Positions 32,839 to 44,420 of a stretch of DNA of 64,000 nt are shown piece by piece (position 1 is the stretch's first letter; each line of letters starts with the position of its first letter). Source of the DNA: Hippopus hippopus (lineage: Eukaryota; Mollusca; Bivalvia; Cardiida; Cardiidae); NCBI GenBank assembly GCA_946811185.2, contig OX328096.1, positions 36,158,011 to 36,222,010 of the forward strand, given 5' to 3'. The notes under the pieces are model-generated. The model searched no databases, was not told where the DNA came from, and saw nothing but the letters and a program-made list of their open reading frames with translations. The position numbers and the translations under genes are program-made.

Positions 32839-33663
32839 ATGTAAATATGTGATGTAAAATATGTATTAAAAAAGCTAACTTACAACAAATGCAAATATAG
32901 GAATTTTAACTTCGCGAATAAATAACCCAGCCGGCAATTTCCGCACAATTTTTAAGAGAGAAGTAAATGTGTTACCTTTCGAACGCTACATAAAAAAGAT
33001 ATTTTCAGCCGATAGTTAAGATGCAAAATTGTTACAATTTCGAGATCGCTTTGGGCAATATGTTACACATAATATTGTACAGGATAAATCTAGGATCTGA
33101 CTTGACTTTCTGTGTCGTCTTATCTTCATCGACTGCGTTCACAAAAGCACATTATAAATGTGTACGAATTCCAAAGGGTTAGTGCTAATAAAATAAGCAA
33201 TAATGCAGGTGTGAAATACAACAACGACAATCTAGGTCGAATTATTGTAAAGAGAGGGATTAGATTTCAGCGAACCAAATCTACACTTTGAAATATTTAA
33301 TCCGTTGCACAACAGATATGACTTTACAATCCTGCTGTAGTTACGATGTCATCTAACAGCACCGAGGGAAAAGGGGGAAATATTTCCATTTCTCTTAAAA
33401 AGAAATGTGCATTCCCTTAGATATTAATCGCATTTCCGAATGTTTGAATCACGTATCGCATGCTCAAGTCAATGGTATGCCTAAAATAGCGTGTGCAGGT
33501 ATTGGGTCAAATTTCCAGTTTTGAGGCAACAATTTTTGCACAAAGTTTACTCTTTCCGTTTGTTTTTTTTTTTTAAACACAATTGTATTCCATTGTGATT
33601 AAATAACAGATGGGCTAACAGGCTTTAAATACAGGGAAAGAACCAGACCTCTCCTAATTCAAA

Positions 33664-33876
33664 TTAACCTTTATCGTGCTATATAACTTAAATGAAACTT
33701 TGAAGTCGATAGTAAAATCCCAAATGTTGCTATTTCAAACTTATTTTCTTGGAGAAAAATATCTCAATATCGGACAATGTAGATCCAAGATCAGACTGCA
33801 CGTTCTGTGCAGTCTGATCTTGATCGAAATTGTCCGCTAAAAGTCAGTAAGTCGCGCTTGGCAGCCTAAGGGTTAA
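33664..33876 (+). mobile_element. Family B TTAA MITE, full length
   Basis: TTAACCTTTATCGTGCTATA at the left, CAGCCTAAGGGTTAA at the right. The inner arms GATCAGACTGCAC and GTGCAGTCTGATC are perfect around GTTCT. Confidence 0.9.
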
Positions 33877-36200
33877 AAGACCAGTCCCCAATTTTGACGG
33901 CAGTAAAACAATCCTTCATCAATTTACTTACAGCTTTCTGCTGACAACTGTTTCGTCTTGCAGAAGACAAACATTACAGAATTTCTGTTTTTGTCACATT
34001 GTTTTCGCACATTCCTTTATCTATGATGGTTATCCCTTTTCCGCAGGGAATTTCAAAATCTGCTGCATAATCTGTTTAAAGGTAGGAATGAGTTAAGTAC
34101 ATGTATTGTCTACTATACATTACAAGATAGCAAATAACCACACAGAATTTTGTAAGGCACACCAAAGAAATGGGACGAAACTAAATAGAAAAACAAAGCT
34201 GATAGTTGCTGGTAATGAAAAAAAATTGTTAAAAGGAGAAATTATTCAGTCCAAATAATTGTTTCCTTTACCATTATGTTTCCAAAGACCATGTGCTGCT
34301 TTGAATACGCATGTGTCTTGACTCTTGAAGCGCTCTACCCAATATCGTCTAAGAGTAAGAAACCTCTAAAATCGTAAATCAGGAAGCGACGGCGGCACTT
34401 CTCCCCTTCCCCTCGTAATCTTCTCTTTTTTTTTTTTCCGCACGAATTTTTAGTGCTATGTCAACAATATACGATAATAATTTTCATAAAGTAAAAAGTG
34501 ATGAAGTAAAGGAATGGGTTCCAAAGACAGTCTGTTGTCCACTTCCACGATACATGTCTCGATTACGATCACGACCAAAATCCCTCTTTTTTTTGTGCAT
34601 AAAATACTTCTTTGTTAATATGATTACAATAAATGGGTTAAAATGGGAAAAAAAAGCGAAAAGATATTTTGAAAAAAAATCCAAATTTTTCGATCAGATA
34701 TTTTATTTCAACTCATAAAACTACGTCCTTCTGTAAGGATAAATTAATCTCTCACTGAAAAAAGCAATACAGACCAAAAGTTTTAAAGTCAAAAGTTTTT
34801 CCACTTCGTAATTTTGAACAATGTGTTTTGCACTAGTGCACCTAAGCCTACGATTCGGTCTACAATATCAAAAGCCGGGCGTATTTACAACTCGCCGTGC
34901 TAGAGTAGTCACCAAACAAAACATACATGACATAATACATACAGCCGTCACAAAAACCTACATGTTGAGGTTCGCCGATCATTTGTGCCAAAGGCATGTC
35001 ATTCATAATCGGTTTTCCCATAGTTAACTTACTAGAATTCCCGTCAGTACCAAAAATAGATCGTTTCCAGCTGACCAGCCAAGTGGTACCGTCCCTGCTT
35101 GGTTAACCAAGGTCTGCACTTAACACGAAACGAGACGACAACGATATATTGCTGCATTTACGGTGTACCATTGTTTGCTTTGCATACAAATGTATACAAA
35201 ACACTTCCCTTTTTAAAAAAGAAACTGACATATATTGAGAGTTTTTTAAGTTAGTTTGTATATTAAAAAAAACTATGTTTCACAAAGTTTTCTTTGCACA
35301 ATTTCAACGACTTTTCTTGAAGCATAGTTCAATAGACAAGACAAAATTGATACCGTTATTGCTATTGCAAATAAAACTGCTTATTATGTTTTGTAGTCCT
35401 TCCCTTGCGGTCGTTACAACTCAAGATAGTGTGGTAAGGGGTTAAGTACATTTGTACAAGATTCGAGTACTTCTGCTTCTGTCTGTAACTACATATATTA
35501 TACTTGTCTAGCTCAATAAAAATCACTTAAAAAAATAATATATTTTGTAGTCAGTATAAGTGGCTCAAGTATTTCATTCTGTTTTTGATATTCGGTTAAG
35601 CAACATACGTATATCAAGGATTCAAATACATAAGTGCATTTGAAAACACCGTGACAAAAGAAGAAATTGCTCGTTACAGTGTCACAATGTTTGAAAAAGT
35701 CGCACACTGCAAGGCGAATTTACGGTTGTTTGATGGCAGCAATATATACCAAAGGTGCTATGTCATCGGTTCGCGAAGCCTCTGATCTACTTCGAAAACG
35801 TTAGCAAATAAAAGCGATTGTGTTACATTTGACCTGTACCTCTTAAACCATTGCCTGCAGCTAAAGTTACTTCTGCGAACGTTGTTGGTCACGACCAGAC
35901 TATACAGGATGTGGTCAAACCTCTGGTCTGTACTTGTAGATATTTTGTACGATTTTCTGTCCAAAATAGCACTCAAAACTAGAATATCTGGGAGATTTTT
36001 TTCTCATTGACTGGAAATGTATGTTCCTTCAGTCTTTGTATAAGTGCCCATGGAAACAAACACTTCATGTCGTCCATAGCATATTTAACCATTGTAGTGC
36101 TATATAAATGGAACGGACATTCTCAGTCCGTAGTAAAGATGAAGATACAGCAACTTCACCGCTGCCTTTGTCAAAATATCTGGCAAACCAACAGACAGTT
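33877..36200. other. No gene recognised
   Basis: AT-rich sequence with poly-A/T runs. A weak hairpin relic (ACGACCAGACTATAC ... TGGTC) is near 35890-35930 and family A-like fragments lie near 34000-34080 and 35400-35440. Short frames only. Confidence 0.5.
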
Positions 36201-36204
36201 TTGA

Positions 36205-36262
36205 TTCAAGATCTGACTAAATGTTCAGTGCAGTCTGATCTTGATCTACACTGTCTGCATAA
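36205..36262. repeat. B-type hairpin relic
   Basis: TCAAGATCTGACTAAATGTTC faces GTGCAGTCTGATCTTGATC, with CTACACTGTCTGC after it. Confidence 0.6.
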
Positions 36263-36276
36263 GCAATCAAATCCGA

Positions 36277-36892
36277 GATCAGCGCTACAAGTGCTAAATA
36301 CTATGTACTTGAATACACGAGCATTCTTGCTTTTGTCAAGGGTGCTTCAGACTCGGGTTACTTTACATTCTTCCGGAAACTCGGATCTTTGCTCCGTGTA
36401 TGGACTTCATTTCATTTACAGGACCTTTTCGAACATGTACTGGCTAGTCACGGGGTCAGTATTGGAGTTCAACGCCATTTTAACAGCTTAGGTCATATCA
36501 TGGCGGTCAGTGACGCACCCATGTGTTTCCTGGCTTTCTCACACCAGTGCTGACACAACTTTCTTTCCAACGCCACTGACTACTTTTCTCACGTGCATCA
36601 GAGGTGAGAGGCGAAAAATCGCAAGAAAGAAAGTTTGCCGCAACCGGGTATCGAACCCGCAACATCCAGGTTACGAGTCAGATACGCTAACCACTGAACT
36701 ACCCGGCCAGGCCACAGGATCAGTGTTACAAGTTCTAGATACAATGTGCTTGAAAACAAGAGTATTCTTGCCTGTGTGGCGAATGCTTCAGACACAGGCT
36801 ATTTTACATTCTTCCGAAAATTCGGATCTTTGCACAGTGTATGGACACCATTACAGTACCATTTCGAACATGTACTGGCCAGTCACATTTGC
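36277..36892 (+). repeat. Tandem duplication of about 177 bp interrupted by a SINE
   Basis: Copy 1 (36277-36453) and copy 2 (36718-36890) share CTTGAATACACGAGCATTCT / CTTGAAAACAAGAGTATTCT and TTTACATTCTTCCGGAAA / TTTACATTCTTCCGAAAA. They also share TTCGAACATGTACTGGCTAG / TTCGAACATGTACTGGCCAG. Similarity is high but not perfect. The SINE between them is flanked by ACGGGGTCAGTATT and ACAGGATCAGTGTT, a diverged target duplication that matches the start of the unit. Confidence 0.8.
36466..36716 (-). mobile_element. SINE family 1, tRNA-derived
   Basis: Read on the minus strand, the head contains TAGTTCAGTGGTTAGCG (A box) and GCGGGTTCGATACCCGG (B box), with a tRNA-like order and spacing. The body contains TGTGAGAAAGCCAGGAAACA. 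The tail ends near AAATGGCGTTGAACTCC. The anticodon stem is mispaired, so it is a retroposon and not a working tRNA gene. A close relative is at 60326-60592. Confidence 0.85.
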
Positions 36893-37633
36893 CTGAGACT
36901 TGCAGGTCAGAATACCTTGAGCTTAACCTGAACACCGAGGAGGGAAACAACTTTAAAGAAGGATATTTAAAACTCATGGTCTGACCCGGCGGTTTGAATC
37001 CACACCTTCCGCTTTCGGTGGTGTACACTGAAACATGTGAACCCCTCGGAAATTAGTAGGCTTTAAAGAAACTTCAATTTTGTTGGCAACAGGACAACAT
37101 GCGGGAAAATGATTTTTCAACAAAGGACTTCAAAAGACTAATTATAATAAACATTATAAAAGTTTTGCCGTGAAATATTACCCCATAAGAACTCATAATA
37201 AAAAGACCTATTTTCTCCAAAACAGTTGGACTTCATGAAAAAAAATAAAATCACGTCTTTTTGATAGACTTTACGACGTAAAACGGACGTTGATGGCAAT
37301 TTGTCATTTAAATTTGCGGTAAACTCATTGTATTTCGAGTTTTATGGAAATCAGCCTTTTAAAGGATGACTTTTATACCAGGCTGTTTGTTATCTTTTTG
37401 GTGAACGACTTGACGGGTCGATTTATTTTGTAAGCACATTAGCATTTAGTGTTTTTCAAGCACGCCCAGCTTGTTTAGTGATAAGTAATATTGGAAATTG
37501 AAATGGATAGTAATGTCCAAGACTTTTATTCCCCGATAAGTTCCGAACACCCTTCTGATCCAAATATGTCGAGAAGAGCCTTCTGATTGGCTGAGACATT
37601 CCGTCTTGAGTGTTGCCTACAAAACAACACATA

Positions 37634-37844
37634 GCAGTTTACAGAATGACAAAATTTTAGACTTTTCCAAAATGAAAGCATTTGCAAACGTCAAAATAAA
37701 TGTGACTCAAAAATCAAAACTGGTTTCAACAGGTAGAAAATATTGTGGGAAAAGGAGAAAAATGCTGGTTACCAACATTTTCTCCGTTTCCCATAATTTT
37801 TTCAAAAGATCGTTAGAAGTCGGGACAATGTTGTAAAGGGTTAA
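37634..37844 (+). mobile_element. Family A MITE
   Basis: TTTTAGACTTTTCCAAAATG and AAGCATTTGCAAACG on the left, the centre GCTGGTTACCAAC, and TTGTAAAGGGTTAA on the right. Confidence 0.8.
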
Positions 37845-37969
37845 TTATGCTGCCAAAATTTGATTTTTATTTCTTTCGCGGACAGAGTGGTTCAAGATCA
37901 GACTGGACAGAACGTGAAGAGTAACTTTCCATCCAACCTGTCTCATATTTTGACAGATGTTTTGAGTGT

Positions 37970-38199
37970 GTAACCCTTTAACACACAATCCCGAATCTAT
38001 CACGACCCTGACGGAGAAAGCTTTTGAAAATATTGTGGGAAAAGGAGAAAATGCTGGTAACCAGCATTTTCTCCTATTCCAACAAGATTTTCTACCTTTC
38101 CTCTGACAACTTTTCCCATTGGAATCACATTTGATGTGTCGTCTGCTTATGTTTTCGATTCGGACATGTTCAATACTTGGTCGTCTGATAAAGAGTTAA
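37970..38199 (-). mobile_element. Family A MITE
   Basis: AACCCTTTAACACACAATCC at the left, a near-perfect hairpin around GCTGGTAACCAGC, and TCTGATAAAGAGTTAA at the right. Confidence 0.85.
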
Positions 38200-38470
38200 C
38201 ACACAAGCCTGTTAACAGGAATATCTCTGTCTTTTTCTCAGGATTTTAACGACTCTGACCGCGAAGAAGGCTTCTGAAATAATGTGAGAAAAGGAAAACA
38301 CTTTTTCATTAAGTAAAAAGTGTTTACATCTGGTATGATATCAAACTCTATCTTATATGGATTATCCATGTTTTTTTTACAGAGGATGTTTTCAAAATCG
38401 TCTGCTGTAAATTTGTTTCAGGGTCTGATGAGTTAATCACATAATTTTATAACGATAATCAGTCATAATG

Positions 38471-38898
38471 TTAACTCTTTACCAGACGACAATCTTTTCG
38501 ACTTATCCAAGTGGAAAACTTTTTAGCCATGCAAAGAAAGGTTTAATGCATCTAACAACCAACCGAATCATGCCGTAGACTGGTCTCTGGGCTTACAGAA
38601 AATAGGCCCATAGCAGAAAGTTTCGACTCGGTCAGCCCGTGTGGAGTGCGCATACTGACCTGGGTCGCTACTTTCTACAGATGCATAAAAAACCCCTTTT
38701 CACAGAGCACGGCCCATTTACAGACAACAAATGAAATGTGGTAAAAAAAACAAACTAAAATTCGTCCGTGAAAACAGAGAAAACATTGGGGGTAAAAGAA
38801 AAAAAAAAAGAAGCATTTTCTCCTTTTCCCACAATCTGTTTTGGAAAGCTCTCTTCCACAAGGTCGTTTAAACTCGACACTGTTTGGTAAAGGATTTA
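38471..38898 (+). mobile_element. Family A MITE split by a family C insertion
   Basis: The left part (TTAACTCTTTACCAGACGAC to AAGTGGAAAACTTT) and the right part (ACAGACAACAAATGAAATG to GGTAAAGGATTTAGG) together make one family A element. They are interrupted at 38523-38717. The hairpin itself is A-rich and degraded. Confidence 0.8.
38523..38717 (+). mobile_element. Family C MITE nested in family A, internally deleted
   Basis: It begins TAGCCATGCAAAGAAAGG and has ACAACCAACCGAATCATG and GTCAGCCCGTGTGGAGTGCG. It ends CAGAGCACGGCCCA. About 70 bp of the usual left half is missing. Confidence 0.8.
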
Positions 38899-38982
38899 GG
38901 ACAGTACTTAGGTATATGTCACAATCAGTTATATATGTAATTATGTTGACCCTTAACCTTTCAGTACCAAACATAACAGAGT

Positions 38983-39033
38983 GCTCTGGGAAAAGGGGGT
39001 TTTACGCATCTCCATTATGTGTTATCGTCTTTT
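38983..39033 (+). repeat. Family C left-end fragment
   Basis: GAGTGCTCTGGGAAAAGGGGG and ACGCATCTCCATTATG match the left 45 bp of family C only. Confidence 0.6.
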
Positions 39034-39322
39034 AGACGATTTTTACTCTTTTATCTATACCTGAACAAATATGAGCTTTTAAGCCCCCTGCAATTGACAG
39101 AATTCAGTGCGGGAAAAGGAGTAATTACTGGTCAAAAGCAACCGCCCATTTTCCCCCAATGTTTACTTTTATTCAATCAAAAATGGATTCTTCCTTTACC
39201 TTGAAGTCTTTTTCCACTCCGTTATTTGTAAATTTTCTTGGCAGGTGCAAAATACATGTATATGCCTTTACATTAAATGGTAGAAAAACGTGGACTGAAA
39301 AAATGACAAGACGACAAATCAC

Positions 39323-39422
39323 CTTGAGTCTGCTTCCCTTTGAAGTTCACTTCCTGCTGATTTCGTGACTGGGTGTCCGTCTGGTGTAACCGAGAACCAG
39401 TCGTTTGCCTGTCTCCCCACGT
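39323..39422 (-). CDS. Possible 100-nt internal exon of an unidentified gene
   Basis: On the minus strand, TTTATGTTTTAG is followed by 100 nt that are clearly more GC-rich than the flanks, then AAG with GTGATT as donor. Two frames stay open. One reads VGRQANDWFSVTPDGHPV and continues TKSAGSELQREADS. The other begins TWGDRQTTGSRLHQ. The base composition and borders suggest an exon, but the family is not recognised and no neighbouring exon was found. Confidence 0.3.
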
Positions 39423-39771
39423 CTAAAACATAAATTATAACCAAACATGAATTCTTACTAAACAAATCAAAACTTGTTCATGGTTGAAAGTGCTTAAAGT
39501 ACCGGATGAAAATTGAATCAACCAAAAACTTACCATCTTGCATTATTATAGAAATATTGTAAACGAACAAAGCGTCAATTTTTATAGAGAAGCAGTCTAT
39601 TTTCTACATCAAGAAATGTCCTAAAATGTGAAAGATTTCCATCATAACATTTAGAGATACGTCAGAATTCATGAATTTTGTAATACTGCCTCACCCAGAT
39701 GATCAAATTCTCCCTTTTTGATTACTAGTTGCGTTTTTTGTAGGTTTTGTAACAGTCTGTCTTGGCCCGTA

Positions 39772-39951
39772 TTCACCAGCAAGTCTTAAGGACATTTTTA
39801 GTCTTATCCTCCAAGATTTTCTAAATTTGAAAGAAATACAACTTCTGATTGGCTAAACCAAATGGTTTAGCCAATCAAAAGTTGCGTTACTTTCAAATTT
39901 AGAAAATCTTGGAGGATAAGATTAAGAATGTCCTCAAGATTTGCTGGTGAA
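39772..39951. mobile_element. Family E: 180-bp near-perfect palindrome at a TA site
   Basis: The arms start TTCACCAGCAAGTCTTAAGG and end with the complement CTCAAGATTTGCTGGTGAA. They pair for about 88 nt each with few mismatches around the loop AAAT. The centre contains GATTGGCTAAACC and GGTTTAGCCAATC. TA lies on both sides (39770-39771 and 39952-39953). It is a MITE of the Tc1/mariner target type, entirely foldback. Confidence 0.88.
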
Positions 39952-40059
39952 TATGCACATTGTATGTTTTTAACTCGGTAATTCGGTAAATTTCTTTGTC
40001 GTCTCTCTCCTTATCATTTGTATGTTTCTTGTTAGTTCATGCAGGCATTTTGTATTTTC

Positions 40060-40083
40060 TCTCTCTCTCTCTCTCTCTCTCTC
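40060..40083. repeat. (CT)n microsatellite
   Basis: About twelve CT units. Confidence 0.95.
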
Positions 40084-40377
40084 GTTTGATGTTTCTACAA
40101 TAAGTCATAATAGCGAATGCAGAACAAAACACCCAACAAACTAAACACCCTACAAATCATCATTTCTCACAACAAACAGTCTACAGTAATATTACAAAGT
40201 AGAAAATATAGAAAATGGCATGTCATTATAATACAGATACATATCTAAACAACCCGTACTGGGTGTAATATTGGGCTTGGTGACATGATGATTTATTCGA
40301 TCGTTTATAGCAATACTTCGTACTTTCATCTCGGTAAGCTAGACGAATGTACAAATTTTACATATAAGTGAACGGCA

Positions 40378-40556
40378 CCCTTGCAATAGTGGGTTTAATG
40401 CATCTCATTGATACATTATACCGGGCAAGTAGTCACATGAATATGTATCCACAAAATCCATTTTGTCTAACGACCGACTGAATCTGGGGGTAGAACTGTC
40501 CTAATTATTTGCATGGAATTTAAAAATAGCAAAAAGTTTCGACCGATGTCACTGAA
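40378..40556 (+). mobile_element. Family C MITE, right part lost
   Basis: GTGGGTTTAATGCATCTC, ATCCATTTTGTCTAACGACC and AAAAAGTTTCGACCGATGTC are present. The core and right half are missing. Confidence 0.65.
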
Positions 40557-40959
40557 TGAATGTTGTTTTATGGCGCACCGACAGCTTTGGTCATTCAGCG
40601 CGCATATCTGTGTTAAAATGTGATTTAAGTACAATTTTTGAGCTGAAAAAGATTTAAACAAAATGATGACCAAAAAAAAAACAGTTGAATTAAGAAATAT
40701 TTTGGTGATCTTGATAATTATGCATAAAGACATTATCGAGTGACAGGGCAATCCCTATCTACTCAAAAAAGTTTTAAATGATGAAGTTAAAATTGTGACA
40801 AAGAATGTTGAATTGATGGTAAAAATTCTTTAAGTAAAGAAGGATTAGTTTCAATTTTTAATGTGTAAAAAATATAATATTGAGTCGCTGGGCGTCCCTG
40901 CCTACTCAAAAGGTTTACATGAAAAACTTAAGACTGTGAGAAGCAGCTTAGAATACCTA

Positions 40960-41197
40960 TGTTAGCCTGCGAAACTGTGATGCATTGAACCAAGCAAGTC
41001 TTCACATAATTAGGGATTCATAAAATCCATTAGTCTAATAACTGACTGAATATGGTAGAATGGTTCTTGGATATGCAGAAAATTTACGAACAGCAAAAAG
41101 TTTCGACCTCGGTCAGCCTGAGCGGGCTACGTAGGCTGACATGAGTCAATATTTTTTGCAGATGTATTAAGACCCCTTTTCACAGAGCAATGACTCA
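40960..41197 (+). mobile_element. Family C MITE, diverged left end
   Basis: ACCAAGCAAGTCTTCACATAA in part, then the core GTCAGCCTGAGCGGGCTACG and AGGCTGACATGAGTC, and the end CCCCTTTTCACAGAGCAATG. Confidence 0.7.
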
Positions 41198-41278
41198 AAT
41201 ATTTGTATCAGCAAACAAAATGTACAATTTGAATCCGTCTATTTGTATTTCGCTTCAAACACTTTACCAGACAATAAA

Positions 41279-41545
41279 TATGAGCCACGCTCTGGCAAAA
41301 GGGGGCTTAATACATCTCAGTGATACATAATACCAGCCCAAGTCATCACATAATTATGGATCAATAAGAGCCACTTTTTTAAATAATCGACTTAATCATG
41401 AGGTAGACTGGTCCTTTGACAAACAGAAAATTGACCAATAGCGAAAAGTTTCGGCCCAAGTCAGCCTGCGCGGACTGCGCAGGCTGACCTGGGTCGATAT
41501 TTTTCGCAGATGCATTAAGCCCCTTTTCACAGAGCACGGCTCATA
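41279..41545 (+). mobile_element. Family C MITE, full length
   Basis: This is a reference copy of family C. ATGAGCCACGCTCTGGCAAA at the left and CAGAGCACGGCTCAT at the right are inverted. The central hairpin of about 67 nt has inner arms AGTCAGCCTGCGC and GCGCAGGCTGACC separated by 5 nt. They are extended by CGAAAAGTTTCGGCCCA and its near-complement. It is non-coding. Confidence 0.9.
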
Positions 41546-42158
41546 TAATAATTACAACATAATCTGATGACAAATTAACTGTGGCTTCAATTTAGAGAGT
41601 TATCTTTGATAGAGAAGGGAACATTGAGGAGAAGGAGAGAATGTTATCTCCCGGCATTTCATCTTTTTCCCGCGATGATCTTAAAGGTCTTCTTCTGAGT
41701 CGTAAAATATGGGATCGTTTGGTAAAGACTAACCTTAGAAAGACATTGCGGGCACATTTTAAAGTGATTCTAAATCCTTGCCCATATTTGCCAAACATTC
41801 TTAGTCTAACTTTCCGAATTTGAAAGGAATGCAGTGTCTGATAGTTTAGCCCAACAAAGATTGTGTTTCTTTCTAAATCCAGCATGAGACAAAGAGTGAA
41901 ATCTAGAATGGTTTGTGAACACGGATCAAGGTTAATAAAATCCACTAAGAATTTCATCTAAGCAATGACATGATAGCATCTTCTGCATGACCTTCATGGA
42001 GGAAAGGACATGGTATCCGTGGAATCGGCGTGATTTTCATCAGTTGGAAAATGTGAAAACGCCAATAACGAGCATTTTCTCTCTTTCCCACGATGTTTTC
42101 TACCTTTTCAAAGACAGATCCAGACATTTCAGTTACGGTTGATTTGTCTCTTGCGAAT

Positions 42159-42423
42159 GAGTAATGCTCTATGAAAAGGGGGCTTAATACATTTGCGAAA
42201 AGTTTCGACTCAGGTCAGCCTGCGCAATCTGCGCAGGCTGTCCTGGGCCGAAACTTTTAGCTATTGATTAATTTTCTGCATGTTAAATGACCAGTATATC
42301 TAATGATTCTGTCGGTTGTTAGACAGAATGGATTTTAATATGGATCCATAATTATGTGATGACTTGCTTGGTATCATGGATCACGGATATGAATTAAGCC
42401 CCCTTTTGCCAGAACATGGCTCA
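42159..42423 (-). mobile_element. Family C MITE, full length
   Basis: TGAGTAATGCTCTATGAAAA at the left, the core GGTCAGCCTGCGCAATCTGC, and TTGCCAGAACATGGCTCA at the right. Confidence 0.85.
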
Positions 42424-42559
42424 AATACTTTCAGTATTTACGGTTCCAACTTTCTGTCAACTGGTGAGGAATTAAACATTGAACAAGAGAGGACCATTTT
42501 AATCTAGAAAAGTAACCCGGGTCATTTTGCTACTGATGTCTATGGACGTAAAAATAGAA

Positions 42560-42824
42560 AGAAGCCAAGCTCTGTAAAAAAGGGGCTTAATGCGTCTGCA
42601 AAAAGTATCGACCCAGTTCAGCCTGTGCAGTCCGCGCAGGCTAACATTGGTCAAAATTTTTGCTATAGGTCAATTTTCCGCAAGTCAAAGGACCACTCTA
42701 TCTCTTGATTTAGTTGGTTGTTAGACTTAATGAATTTTATGGACCCATAATTGTGTAATGACTTGCTTGGTATAATGCATCACGAAGATGCATTAAGCCC
42801 CCTTTTCCCAGAGCACCGCTCAAT
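42560..42824 (-). mobile_element. Family C MITE, full length
   Basis: AGAAGCCAAGCTCTGTAAAA at the left, TTCAGCCTGTGCAGTCCGCG in the core, and CCCAGAGCACCGCTCA at the right. Confidence 0.85.
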
Positions 42825-42865
42825 TGTGAATGATTACGAGCACTGGTAACATTTATGACTGTATG

Positions 42866-43134
42866 TATGAGCCATGCTCTGGCAAAAGGGGGCTTAATAC
42901 ATCTCCGTGATGTATGGTTCCAGCCCAATTCATTACATAATTATGGTTCCATAAGAGCCACTTTAAAAAAAAAAACGGCTTAATCATGAGGTAGACGGGT
43001 CCTTTGACATATAGAAGATTGACTAACAGCGAAAAGTTTCGGCTCAGGTCAGCCTGCGCGGGCTGCGCAGGCTGACCTGAGTCGATACTTTTCGCAGATG
43101 CATTAAGCCCCCTTTTCACAGAGCACGGCCCATA
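42866..43134 (+). mobile_element. Family C MITE, full length
   Basis: ATGAGCCATGCTCTGGCAAA at the left and CAGAGCACGGCCCAT at the right. The hairpin GGTCAGCCTGCGC plus 5 nt plus GCGCAGGCTGACC is perfect. It shares TAAGAGCCACTTT with the 41279 copy, so the two are close relatives. Confidence 0.9.
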
Positions 43135-44420
43135 TTAAGTGTCACAGTGTCCTACTGTGAAACAAGCAATGGTCTTCGACTTGTTACAAGATATGTCAGA
43201 AACCATCACAATACACATGTTCAAGAAAGTAGCAATTTTAGCCTAATGGCCTCATTTCCCAGCCCAAGACCTCTTCCTACCACCTTGTGAGAACGCAAAC
43301 ACGGGCGGGAAAATTAAACTGATTCCAGATGCTTGTTGGAAAAATTCCCTTGTCAAAACGAGCGCGAGAAAGTTCACAATGGAATGTAACCTTCAGCTTG
43401 TAAGGCCAATTCAAGATGCCTTTGCGGACAACGAAGATTGAGATCAGACGGCAAAAAATGAGCAGTCTGCCCTTGGATCGCCGCTGTCCGACATTTTCTG
43501 TAAAATGTAACATGTGGATTTACTTAGAACTATCTAGGGTCGGAAATCCGAAAAGTCCGTTTTGGTCGTAGATCTGTAATGCAGTGTAAAGGTTTAAAAA
43601 AACGACACGAGACAAAAAATTTAACCAGCAGTTACAATGGTTTAAAGATACATACAACTTAGACAATATCTATTAACAAATGAGGATGCGAACATGCAAA
43701 GTGCAGCTTTGAATTAGGCTATGAGGCGTGGACACAAGTCTTGCTTCTATTTATAAACCCGTTTCATGGATGGTTAGACGTAATGTGGAAATTCCCACCG
43801 CTACTCACTCATGCAAGTGGAAGATAAACAAACCAAGGCGTTGCATATCTAAACCTTTAACTCCAATTGTTTTATGCAAGTTTAGTCAAATTAAGTAAAG
43901 TTATCATAAAATAAAGTTCAAAAATGATTTACCTGCAGTATTTGTGTTGTATTTCCAAATACCCACACAGTTTAGAAAACGCATGAAAACTGTTCTGCGA
44001 TTTTCCCATGCTCATTCAAGAGCACATGGTCTATTTAAAGAGGCTCACAGTGGGGGTATTTCCGGATAAAAATAGGTCTGCGGGTCCTGAAAGGGACAAA
44101 TGGAGTTAACAGTACACATGTAGTGTACTCTACATAGATTGAATAAGACGTATTACACTGGGTTTTTTCCTGTACTTTTCTATAGGATGGTCATTTCGAC
44201 ACCTTTCAACTTAATGAAAAAAGGCAAAAAAATTAAATATTGAAGGATGCTTACGAAATTAAGGGGTCCAAATTCAGAGAAACAGGGAGTCAAGGACAAA
44301 CGTCAGTACACAGAATCGAATATAAATAGGTGCTTCAGTGTGCTGTGTACACGGCATATTAAATTGATCTTTATTTTTTTTTTCGCTGCTAAAAAAGAAG
44401 ATTCGACATTTTTCTTAGAC
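43135..44420. other. No gene recognised
   Basis: A degraded B-type hairpin lies at 43430-43490 (GATCAGACGGCA ... GCAGTCTGCCCTTGGATC). On the minus strand ACTGCAG followed by GTAAAT near 43930 is a donor-like site without a recognisable exon. Confidence 0.45.

Noticed and set aside
36640..36716. Functional tRNA gene on the minus strand
   Set aside because: A and B boxes are present, but the anticodon stem is mispaired and the sequence continues into a SINE body shared with 60326-60592.
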